Positions 57,310-64,000 of a stretch of 64,000 bases of DNA are shown piece after piece. This DNA comes from Bifidobacterium vespertilionis (GTDB lineage Bacteria; Actinomycetota; Actinomycetes; Actinomycetales; Bifidobacteriaceae). The number at the start of each line of letters is the position of its first letter. Position 1 is the stretch's first letter. The stretch spans positions 94,613 to 158,612 of the forward strand of contig NZ_RZNZ01000008.1 of the NCBI RefSeq assembly GCF_008698145.1, read 5' to 3'. The notes under the pieces are model-generated. The model ran no database searches, was not told where the DNA came from, and was given only the letters and a program-made list of their open reading frames with translations. A program made the position numbers and the translations under genes.

Positions 57310-57386
57310 CCTCTAACCGCTTGACTGTGAACGGTCCCGCCTGTTCGGGACCGGGCAATTCGCAAATCATCTACAAGGAAGAAGAC

Positions 57387-58355
57387 ATGGAATCCGTAAA
57401 GGAGAAGGGTGCGGGCGCCCCCGTTGTGGTGGACAATCTCGAAGCCCAGCGCAAAGCCCCACTGCCGGTGAAGATCGTCCGGCACTTCAAGAAATTCTGG
57501 CAGCTGTGGACCTTCGTACTGCCTGCGATGGTCTTCGTGATCATCTTCGCCTACGTGCCGATGTACGGTTTGGGTCTGGCCTTCAAGGACTACAACCCGA
57601 AGAAGGGTCTCGCCGGCGGCAAGTTCGTAGGACTCAAATACTTCAACCAATTCTTCCAGAATCCGCAGTTCTGGCCCATCATGCGCAACACGATCAACAT
57701 CGCCGTGCAGACTGTGGCCTTCGGCTTCATCTTCCCCATCATTCTGGCCCTGCTTATCAACCAGATCCACTCCATGAAGGTGAAGAGCTTCGTGCAGACC
57801 ATCACCTACATGCCCCACTTCATCTCCGTGGTGGTCATGGTCTCCATGATCAACATCTTCCTCACCCCCGACTCCGGCATCCTGGGCCGTTTCTTCGGCG
57901 AGCAGAGCTTATTGGCCTACCCGAACTGGTTCGCACCCATCTACTGGATCTCCGAGGTCTGGCAGCACTGCGGATGGAACTGCATCATCTACTTGGCTGC
58001 GTTGAGCTCCGTGGACGTCTCCCTGTATGAAGCCGCCAAGATCGACGGCGCAGGTCGTCTGCGCCTCATCTGGTCCGTCGATCTACCCACCATCATGCCC
58101 ACCTGCGTGATCATGCTGATCCTGAACCTCGGCGGCATCCTGAGCGTCGGCTTCGACAAGACCTTCCTGCTCCAGAACGCGCTGAACGCGCCCGGATCCG
58201 AGGTGCTTTCCACCTTCGTGTACAAGATGGGTATCATGAACGGCCAGATTTCGCTGTCTACGGCGGTCGGCCTCTTCAACACCCTCATCAACTTCTGCTT
58301 CCTGGTGGCGGCCAACTTCATTTCGAAGAAGGTCTCCGACACCAGCATCTTCTAA
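57387..58355 (+). CDS. ABC importer permease, LplB type
   Basis: A 322-residue inner-membrane subunit with six hydrophobic spans and the ATPase-docking EAA loop YEAAKIDGAGRLRLIWSVDLP near residue 212. AAGGAAG precedes ATG 57387. It forms the channel with the next permease. No ATPase gene is in the operon, so a shared MsiK-type ATPase elsewhere in the genome is expected, as in other bifidobacterial sugar importers. Confidence 0.9.
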   Translation: MESVKEKGAGAPVVVDNLEAQRKAPLPVKIVRHFKKFWQLWTFVLPAMVFVIIFAYVPMYGLGLAFKDYNPKKGLAGGKFVGLKYFNQFFQNPQFWPIMRNTINIAVQTVAFGFIFPIILALLINQIHSMKVKSFVQTITYMPHFISVVVMVSMINIFLTPDSGILGRFFGEQSLLAYPNWFAPIYWISEVWQHCGWNCIIYLAALSSVDVSLYEAAKIDGAGRLRLIWSVDLPTIMPTCVIMLILNLGGILSVGFDKTFLLQNALNAPGSEVLSTFVYKMGIMNGQISLSTAVGLFNTLINFCFLVAANFISKKVSDTSIF

Positions 58356-58373
58356 GGACGGGTGAATCGAAAA

Positions 58374-59330
58374 ATGTCACAGGCAATCAACGCTTCGGCC
58401 TCTCCCGCACCCCGCGTGGACTCCAGCGAAATCCCCTGGAACCCCAAGGTGCACCAGCGCCGCACCTTCTCCGACTGGGTCGTCGACATCGCCATCTGGG
58501 TGATTCTGACCCTGGTGGTCTTCGTGGTGCTCTATCCGCTGTGGTTCATCGTCATCGCCTCCTTCTCTGACCAGACGTACGTGGCTCAGGGACAGGTGCT
58601 GCTGTGGCCTAAGGGCTTCAATCTCAACGGCTATGAGATGGTGTTCGCGGACGGCCGCATCTGGCAGGGCTACTGGAACACGATCGTGTACTCGGTGGTG
58701 GGCACGGCCCTGAACATCGCTGTCACCATCCCGGCCGCATTCGCGCTGTCCCGTCGCGAATTCAAGCCCCGCCGCATCCTGATGTTCCTGTTCACGTTCA
58801 CCATGTTCTTCGCCGGCGGCATGATCCCGAACTACCTGCTGTACAAGGAGCTGAACCTGCTCAACTCCATGTGGGTGTTCATCCTGCCCACAGCAGTCAA
58901 CGTGTTCAACCTGATCGTGGCCCGTTCCTTCTTCGAGTCCTCGATCCCGAACGAGCTGTTCGAGGCCGCCCAGCTGGACGGCGAGAGCTACTACGGCTTC
59001 TTCTTCAAGATCGTCATCCCGCTGTCCGCCGCCATCATGGCTGTGATCATGCTGTACTACTTCGTGCAGCACTGGAACGACTTCGCCACCGGTCTTATCT
59101 ATGTGAACAAGGCCGACAAGCAGCCGTTGCAGAACGTGCTGCGCGACATCCTGCTCGCCAACACGTCCCAGACCGGTAGTGCCATGATGAACGCCGCCCA
59201 GCAGCAGCTGTTCGCCGACCAGATCAAGTACGGCATCATCCTGGTCTCCACCCTGCCCCTGCTGATCCTCTACCCCTTCCTCCAGAAGTACTTCAACAAG
59301 GGCGTCATGATCGGAGCCGTGAAGGGCTGA
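58374..59330 (+). CDS. ABC importer permease, LplC type
   Basis: A 318-residue permease with six spans and the docking loop FEAAQLDGESYYGFFFKIVIPLS. The start could also be the GTG at 58362; AAGGA is close to the GTG and rather far from ATG 58374. It follows the first permease by 18 bases. The end of the operon is marked by a 10-bp hairpin (59341-59361). Together with the binding protein it imports an oligosaccharide. Confidence 0.88.
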   Translation: MSQAINASASPAPRVDSSEIPWNPKVHQRRTFSDWVVDIAIWVILTLVVFVVLYPLWFIVIASFSDQTYVAQGQVLLWPKGFNLNGYEMVFADGRIWQGYWNTIVYSVVGTALNIAVTIPAAFALSRREFKPRRILMFLFTFTMFFAGGMIPNYLLYKELNLLNSMWVFILPTAVNVFNLIVARSFFESSIPNELFEAAQLDGESYYGFFFKIVIPLSAAIMAVIMLYYFVQHWNDFATGLIYVNKADKQPLQNVLRDILLANTSQTGSAMMNAAQQQLFADQIKYGIILVSTLPLLILYPFLQKYFNKGVMIGAVKG

Positions 59331-59340
59331 TAGCCCTTCA

Positions 59341-59361
59341 GGGAAGCGCAGTGCGCTTCCC
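59341..59361 (+). terminator. Terminator-like hairpin after the ABC operon
   Basis: GGGAAGCGCA and TGCGCTTCCC pair perfectly with a single-base centre (in practice a five-base loop). No T-run follows. Confidence 0.5.
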
Positions 59362-59468
59362 GACGGCGCCGAGCGCAGGGCCTCGCCAATACGGGGCGAG
59401 GCCCGGAGCCAACGTTGAGCCTTCGCGAAGCGAAGTCCTTAATTGCAAGACCTGGAGGGGGCGCGGTC

Positions 59469-59670
59469 AAGGGCTGACGCGTTAAGCGCGGAGCCCGGTG
59501 GGCTCCGCGTAGCGTCAGCCTGAGCCGCCGCCAAGGCGGCGAAGGTCGGATTGAGTCTCGCCCGTAGGGCGAGTCCTTAATTGCAGGGCCGAAGGCGAGC
59601 CGTTTAGCGATGGCCATAGGGCCTTACCCGTCATCCTGAGCGAGCGGAGCGAGTCGAAGGATCCTTAACA
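59469..59670. repeat. Interspersed nested-hairpin repeat, copy 2, plus REP unit
   Basis: 59469-59601 repeats the GCTGACGC/GCGTCAGC and GCCTCGCCCGTAGGGCGAG modules of 23033-23248. A REP-like unit (TCATCCTGAGCGAGCG... to GAAGGATCCTTAA) follows at 59628-59670. No gene is present between the ABC operon and 60030. Confidence 0.8.
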
Positions 59671-59917
59671 CGGTCCTCAGACCCGCACCCCACCCCATCT
59701 ACATCCATCCATGGCGGATCGTGCCAAATCGATCGGCCGAACCAACACAGCGCGCGGCTGGGTGGTCTTCACCCTTCCATCCAGCCGGCCGCGCACTCCA
59801 TAAATTAAGACTTACCCTTCCTTCCTTTCCATCCCGCCGCCCGTGCCGTTTTTTCTTCTTCCTGCGGCGCGGGCGGTTTTCTCTTTCCGGCTGCGGATCG
59901 GCGGCGCGCCGGCTATG

Positions 59918-59954
59918 TTGTATCGATTCACCGTTATGATCGGAACAACGTTGT
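59918..59954 (+). promoter_or_regulatory. Operator cluster before the GH43 gene
   Basis: TTGTATCGATTCA (59918-59930) and the perfect palindrome ACAACGTTGT (59945-59954) lie about 75-110 bases upstream of the GH43 start. Confidence 0.45.
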
Positions 59955-60029
59955 ACTTATCTGCCGTGCAAAGTGCGCGCAGAACGAGCGATCGTCATTG
60001 CGCGCTTCAGAGAAGGAGTCCCGCTAGCC

Positions 60030-61151
60030 ATGTCCCAATCACCAACCGATCAGACGATCGTCCCCCAGCCGCAGGCACCGGCCGACCCGTACGGCTATCT
60101 GCTCGTCCACTTCATCGAGGATCCCGAGCACTATGCCGAGCGCATCTACCTCGACCGTTCCGACGGCGACGACGTGGAGCGCTGGATTCCGCTCAACGGC
60201 GGCAAGCCCGTGCTCACCTCCCCGCTCGGCACCAAGGGCGTGCGCGATCCGTACCTGACGCGCAACCCGGAAACCGGTCGCGTGTACATCATCGCCACCG
60301 ATCTGCAGGTGTTCGCCGGCGGCCACGGGTCCGACTCCCATTCCGACTGGTGGGGCTTCTCGCATCACGGCAGCACGGATCTGATCATTTGGGAGAGCGA
60401 CGATCTGGTCCATTGGAGCGAGCCGCGCGCGCTCGACGTTTCCGCCCTGCCCGATGGCGGTCACGCATCGCTTGGCATGGCTTGGGCCCCGGAGGCCTTG
60501 TGGGTGGCCGATTATTACCCCGAAGGCACGCCCGGTGGCCGTGGCGCTTTTGTGCTGTACTGGTCCAGCAAGGTCTTCGAGGCGGATGATCCCGATCACA
60601 CCGCCGAGTCCTACGATCGCGTGCTGTGGGGCGCGACCCGCGACTTCACCAATAGCACGTTTGAATTCGGCGGCACGTTCATCGACCGCGGCCATCCCAC
60701 GATCGACACCACCATGCTCCAGCGCCGCGCGGCCGACGGCCACATCCGCACGTATCGCGCCACCAAGGACAATGGTCCCGTTCCCGGTCAGGGCATCTGG
60801 CTGGATGCCACCGACGCTCCGCGCTGGTGGGAGCCAGACGCCAAGTGGGAGGTCATCCAGGAGGGTGTGGGCGCCGAATGGGCCCCGGACGGTCGCGCCG
60901 GCGGCCTTGAGGGACCGGCCCTGTTCTCCTCGCATACCGATGACCGCACGTTCATGTTCGTGGATGTGATTCCGTCGATCGGCTACCGTCCGATGGTCAC
61001 CAGCGATCCCGACCATGGTTTCGACTATCTGCGCGACGACCACTTCTACATGGCCCCGCACACCAAGCACGGCGGCGTGATGAGCCTGTCCCGCGCCGAG
61101 TACGATCGGATCGTCGCCGCGGACGCCGCAGGCGAATTCGCCGAGCGCTGA
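60030..61151 (+). CDS. Intracellular GH43 glycosidase
   Basis: A 373-residue five-bladed beta-propeller enzyme without signal peptide, probably a beta-xylosidase or alpha-L-arabinofuranosidase acting on imported oligosaccharides. The catalytic base region is GVRDPYLTRN (D73) and AWAPEALW with E155 is a family hallmark. AAGGAG lies 11 bases before ATG 60030, a long but usable spacing. It stands 700 bp after the ABC importer and on the same strand, so it may act on the sugars imported by it. The GH43 subfamily cannot be fixed by eye. Confidence 0.8.
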   Translation: MSQSPTDQTIVPQPQAPADPYGYLLVHFIEDPEHYAERIYLDRSDGDDVERWIPLNGGKPVLTSPLGTKGVRDPYLTRNPETGRVYIIATDLQVFAGGHGSDSHSDWWGFSHHGSTDLIIWESDDLVHWSEPRALDVSALPDGGHASLGMAWAPEALWVADYYPEGTPGGRGAFVLYWSSKVFEADDPDHTAESYDRVLWGATRDFTNSTFEFGGTFIDRGHPTIDTTMLQRRAADGHIRTYRATKDNGPVPGQGIWLDATDAPRWWEPDAKWEVIQEGVGAEWAPDGRAGGLEGPALFSSHTDDRTFMFVDVIPSIGYRPMVTSDPDHGFDYLRDDHFYMAPHTKHGGVMSLSRAEYDRIVAADAAGEFAER

Positions 61152-61177
61152 GCCTGTCCGCTCCTCGGGGTGCCCTT

Positions 61178-61333
61178 CTTCGTCATCCTGAGCGCAGCGA
61201 AGGATCCTTCGTCATCTCGCACAAGGTCATAGTGCGCAAAGTTAAGGATCCTTCACTCCGTTCAGGATGACGGATATCTTTTCTGTCATCCTGAGCGTAG
61301 CGAAGGATCCTTCGGCTTCTCCCAGAATGACAT
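61178..61333. repeat. REP-like repeat cluster
   Basis: GTCATCCTGAGCGCAGCGAAGGATCC units in head-to-head and direct order around a GTGCGCAAAGTTAAGGATCC loop. Same family as at 3.8 kb. Confidence 0.85.
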
Positions 61334-61352
61334 TCCGACTACGATGTCGGGT

Positions 61353-61886
61353 ATGAGCGAAGTACCAAACACCACTGCCAACGATCATCCCGAACGCCTT
61401 CAGCCGGGCCAGTCGGCTCCCGATTTCACCCTGCCCGCCGTGATGTCGGATAGGGAGGATGCGACGATCACCCTGTCCGATCTGCTGCGTGAAGGGCGCC
61501 GCGTGGTGTTGTATTTCTACCCGGCCGCCATGACGCCGGGCTGCACGACCGAGGCATGCGATTTTCGCGACAACCTCGCACGATTGGAAGGTCTTGGCGT
61601 CCGCGTGATCGGCGTCTCCAAGGATCCGGCGGACAAACTGCGCCGTTTCATCGAGCGCGATCACCTGACCTTCCCTCTGCTGAGCGATGTGGACCTTGCC
61701 GTGCACAAACTGTACGGCGCGTACGGGGAAAAGAAGCTGTACGGCAAGGTCCACGTGGGCGTGATCCGCTCCACCTTGGTCATTGAGCCCAACGGCTCCA
61801 TCGCGATCGCCCGATACAACGTGCGTGCCAAGGGGCACGTCGAGTCGCTGATGAAGGCGATCGGAACGCTGGAGCCGTTGGGCTGA
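61353..61886 (+). CDS. bcp: Thiol peroxidase, Bcp/PrxQ type
   Basis: A 177-residue peroxiredoxin reducing hydroperoxides with thiols. The peroxidatic cysteine is C64 and the resolving one C69 in TPGCTTEACDF, typical of the atypical 2-Cys PrxQ group. There is no ribosome binding site; TACGAT (61340-61345) lies seven bases before ATG 61353, which suggests a leaderless message. An ATG nine bases earlier is an alternative start but would begin inside the -10 box. It converges on an NADH oxidase, the two forming an oxygen-defence pair. Confidence 0.9.
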   Translation: MSEVPNTTANDHPERLQPGQSAPDFTLPAVMSDREDATITLSDLLREGRRVVLYFYPAAMTPGCTTEACDFRDNLARLEGLGVRVIGVSKDPADKLRRFIERDHLTFPLLSDVDLAVHKLYGAYGEKKLYGKVHVGVIRSTLVIEPNGSIAIARYNVRAKGHVESLMKAIGTLEPLG

Positions 61887-61892
61887 GTGCCA

Positions 61893-63230
61893 TCAGGCCT
61901 CCGCGGCCGCCTTCATCGCCACCGCGCCCACGTAGTAGACCGGCTTGTCGAAGTTCGGCTGGAACAGGAAGTCCACGTTGGCCAGATCATCAATGGTGAA
62001 GTGGGCCTGAATCGCCATGGAGATCACGTTGGCCGCGCCGGAGACGTCCGCCTTGGCCAGGAACTGACCGCCCTTGACCTCGCGCGTGGCCGGGTCCCAC
62101 GTGAGCAGGCTAGTCACCGGCGTGGTGGTGAGCATGAAGTCGGGACGGTAGTCGTCCACGAGCTCGGTCAGATGGACATTGACGCCTCGGCGGTCCGCGC
62201 CGCCCTTGGTCAGGCCGGATGCGGCGAGGGACAGATCGTACAGCTGGACAGCGGAGGTGGCCTGCGTGCCCATGTAGGCGCGCGTGGGCTTGTCGATGTT
62301 GCGTCCCACAAGCAGGCCCTGTCGAACCGCATTGGTGGCCAGCGGGATGTAGTCGTGCTTGCCGGTCGGGTTGTAGAACACGGTGGCGGAGTCACCGGCT
62401 GCATACACGTCCGGCACGCTGGCGCGCATGTATTTGTCCACGATGATCGCGCCGTTCGGCAGCATATCCACCTGCCCCTTGAGCAATTCGGTGGCTGGCA
62501 GGAATCCGACCGCAAGGATCGCGAAGTCTGCGGTGTACTCGCCCTTCTCGGTCACCACGGTGACGCCGTTGCCCGTGTCCTCGAACTTCGTCACTTTCTG
62601 TCCGAGCGCAAGCTCCACGCCGTGCGCCTCGAACTCATGCTCCACCTGCGTGGTGATCGGCTCGTCGAAGTTGTTGGCCAGTACGCGATCCATGGCGTCG
62701 ACCAGCGTGGTTTTCACGCCGGCCAGGCTGAACTGCTCGGCCAGCTCGGCGCCGATGTAGCCGGAGCCCACCACCACGGCGGACTTGGCGGTCTTCGCGC
62801 GCTCCTTGATGGCCATGGCGTGATCCCAGTTCTTGCACAGCATCACGTGCTCGGAATCGATGCCGGGGATGGGCGGAATGACGGGCTTGGAGCCGGTGGT
62901 CACCACCAGCTTGTCGAACGCATAATCCTTCTCCTCGCCGGTTTCGAGATCCTTGGCATGAAGGGTCTTGCCGGCCGCGTCCACGGAAAGCACGTCGGTG
63001 CGCATGTGCATGGTGGCTCCGGCTGCGGCAAGGGCCTGCGGCGATGAGTAGAACATCTTCTTGGGATCGGACACGTGGTCGCCCACCCACAGTGCGATGC
63101 CGCACGAGAGGAACGAGAGCGTGCTGTTGCGCTCGAACACATGGACTTCCCAATCGGGATGCTCCTGGAGAATGGACTGCGCGGCGAACGTGCCGGCGTG
63201 CGTGCATCCGATGACGGCGACGGTGGTCAT
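61893..63230 (-). CDS. nox: NADH oxidase (H2O-forming type)
   Basis: A 445-residue flavoprotein of the CoA-disulfide-reductase/NADH-oxidase family that would reduce O2 with NADH. The FAD-binding start VAVIGCTHAG, active-site C43 in FLSCGIALWVG, the NAD-binding GSGYIGAELAEQF and the second FAD motif VYAAGDSA are all present. The conserved single cysteine favours the water-forming type. ATG 63230 has GGAGCC upstream; a longer start 12 codons earlier lacks a site. Convergent with bcp with a gap of six bases. Confidence 0.9.
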   Translation of the reverse strand: MTTVAVIGCTHAGTFAAQSILQEHPDWEVHVFERNSTLSFLSCGIALWVGDHVSDPKKMFYSSPQALAAAGATMHMRTDVLSVDAAGKTLHAKDLETGEEKDYAFDKLVVTTGSKPVIPPIPGIDSEHVMLCKNWDHAMAIKERAKTAKSAVVVGSGYIGAELAEQFSLAGVKTTLVDAMDRVLANNFDEPITTQVEHEFEAHGVELALGQKVTKFEDTGNGVTVVTEKGEYTADFAILAVGFLPATELLKGQVDMLPNGAIIVDKYMRASVPDVYAAGDSATVFYNPTGKHDYIPLATNAVRQGLLVGRNIDKPTRAYMGTQATSAVQLYDLSLAASGLTKGGADRRGVNVHLTELVDDYRPDFMLTTTPVTSLLTWDPATREVKGGQFLAKADVSGAANVISMAIQAHFTIDDLANVDFLFQPNFDKPVYYVGAVAMKAAAEA

Positions 63231-63384
63231 GGTTGAAGGCTCCTTTGTCTTGGATATCCCGCGCACCCTGTCCGTGCGCGGTGTCAGAACCAGACTAGCA
63301 AGTGGTTGGCGGTTTCGCGGGAAGCTTGCCGTTCTTGGCGTTGCGGCGCTGGGTTGCTGGGCATGGCGTGTGGCGGAGTCCCTC

Positions 63385-63535
63385 AGTCATCCTGAGCGGA
63401 GCCCGGAGGGCGGAGTCGAAGGATCCTTAGATCTTGTGCATTGGTTTACCGCGCCGGTCCGGCGTGGCCGGGCACCGTGGCGGGTTCCTTCCGTCATCCT
63501 GAGCGGAGCGGAGCGGAGTCGAAGGATCCTTAACC
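63385..63535. repeat. REP-like repeat cluster
   Basis: Two copies of GTCATCCTGAGCGGAGC...GTCGAAGGATCCTTA in direct order, about 110 bases apart. Confidence 0.85.
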
Positions 63536-63776
63536 GTCGTGCGTTGGCTGGCCGCGCCGGTGGTGCCGGTCGGGGTGTTTGGGTGAATTTTGGGTGTCGT
63601 GTGTCTGACGGTTGTCCCGGCCGCGGGCGTGGCCGCTTCGCTGTGGTGTAGCGTTGGTGTCAGGACGCGGGTGTCGCCCGCGGGCGGGCCGGGTTTGGGT
63701 TCGGGCTGGCCTGTTGCGACACGCCGTGGGATCGTTGTGGTTCCAACGTTTCGCGCCCCGCTTGCGCATGCCGTTT

Positions 63777-64000
63777 TTGCGTGTTGGGCTTGGGTGGTGT
63801 ATTGTTTCATCTGTTGCCGCCCGGCGCGGCCGATTCCCCCTTCAGTTTTGTTTGGTGGTGTTGGCGTGTCGTGGTGTGGTGGTTTGAGAACTCAAGAGTG
63901 TGTTTGTACTACTTTATGCTTGTATTTTTCTGGTTTGCCAGTCCGGTTCCCGCCTGACATCATTGCTGGTGTCGGGTCCCTTGAATGGGTTGAAGCGGGG
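63777..64000 (+). promoter_or_regulatory. Probable rRNA operon promoter and leader
   Basis: TTGCGT (63777-63782), a 17-nt spacer and TATTGT (63800-63805) form a promoter. About 75 bases later comes TTGAGAACTCAA (63884-63895), a sequence typical of actinobacterial rRNA leaders, followed by AT-rich leader sequence. No protein gene is visible in the last 750 bases. The 16S rRNA itself does not begin within the window, so the assignment rests on the leader-like sequence alone. Confidence 0.5.

Noticed and set aside
63611..63887. A 91-codon frame near the right edge
   Set aside because: No ribosome binding site, odd composition, and it covers the promoter and leader-like sequence of the presumed rRNA operon.

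Overview
The window is a high-GC chromosomal segment whose genes and gene order suggest the genus Bifidobacterium. Evidence: many LacI-type sugar regulators next to glycoside hydrolases, a block dacB-tilS-hpt-ftsH-(folK-like)-DUF3180, a lactaldehyde reductase, an H2O-forming-type NADH oxidase in place of catalase or respiratory genes, and GH27/GH36/GH43/GH2 enzymes. The species cannot be fixed from the sequence alone.

Layout. 0-2.1 kb: a LuxR-type response regulator and its membrane histidine kinase. 2.2-8.4 kb: a galactoside locus (GPH-type permease, GH2 beta-galactosidase, LacI regulator) with GTAAA-N4-TTTAC operators. 8.5-11.7 kb: trmB, galE, a DUF4190-like membrane protein, tRNA-Asp and tRNA-Phe. 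11.7-12.4 kb: a gene-free stretch of long hairpins and a fucO-like leader. 12.44-18.03 kb: a compact integrated element with a tyrosine recombinase, a circovirus/geminivirus-like (CRESS) Rep combining an HUH endonuclease with an SF3 helicase, an iteron-plus-cruciform origin and a run of small genes. It lies directly upstream of fucO. 19.4-26.6 kb: two glycosyltransferases, an AI-2E-family membrane protein, an array of five hairpins with a 62-bp step, and a two-gene ABC transporter. 26.6-33.1 kb: a tightly overlapping housekeeping block. 33.4-44.2 kb: thioesterase, LacI, GH31, MFS permease, GH27 and GH36. 44.2-52.0 kb: a 1951-residue secreted protein with two GH43_24-like domains, flanked on both sides by the same intergenic repeat module. 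52.0-61.2 kb: LacI-AraC-LacI regulators, an Lpl-type ABC importer and an intracellular GH43 enzyme. 61.3-64 kb: peroxiredoxin, NADH oxidase and what looks like the promoter and leader of an rRNA operon.

How it works together. Most accessory genes serve capture and breakdown of plant or host galactose- and arabinose-containing glycans. An extracellular galactan/arabinogalactan-type enzyme, an oligosaccharide ABC importer and MFS permeases feed cytoplasmic GH2, GH27, GH31, GH36 and GH43 enzymes. GalE returns galactose to central metabolism. A palindrome family TTANCGTTAA occurs before the MFS gene, the large secreted GH43 gene, the ABC operon and one lacI gene, so these loci may form one regulon.

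The most unusual content is the integrated CRESS-Rep element, its position between an apparent fucO promoter/leader and fucO itself, and several families of intergenic hairpin arrays with no coding explanation.
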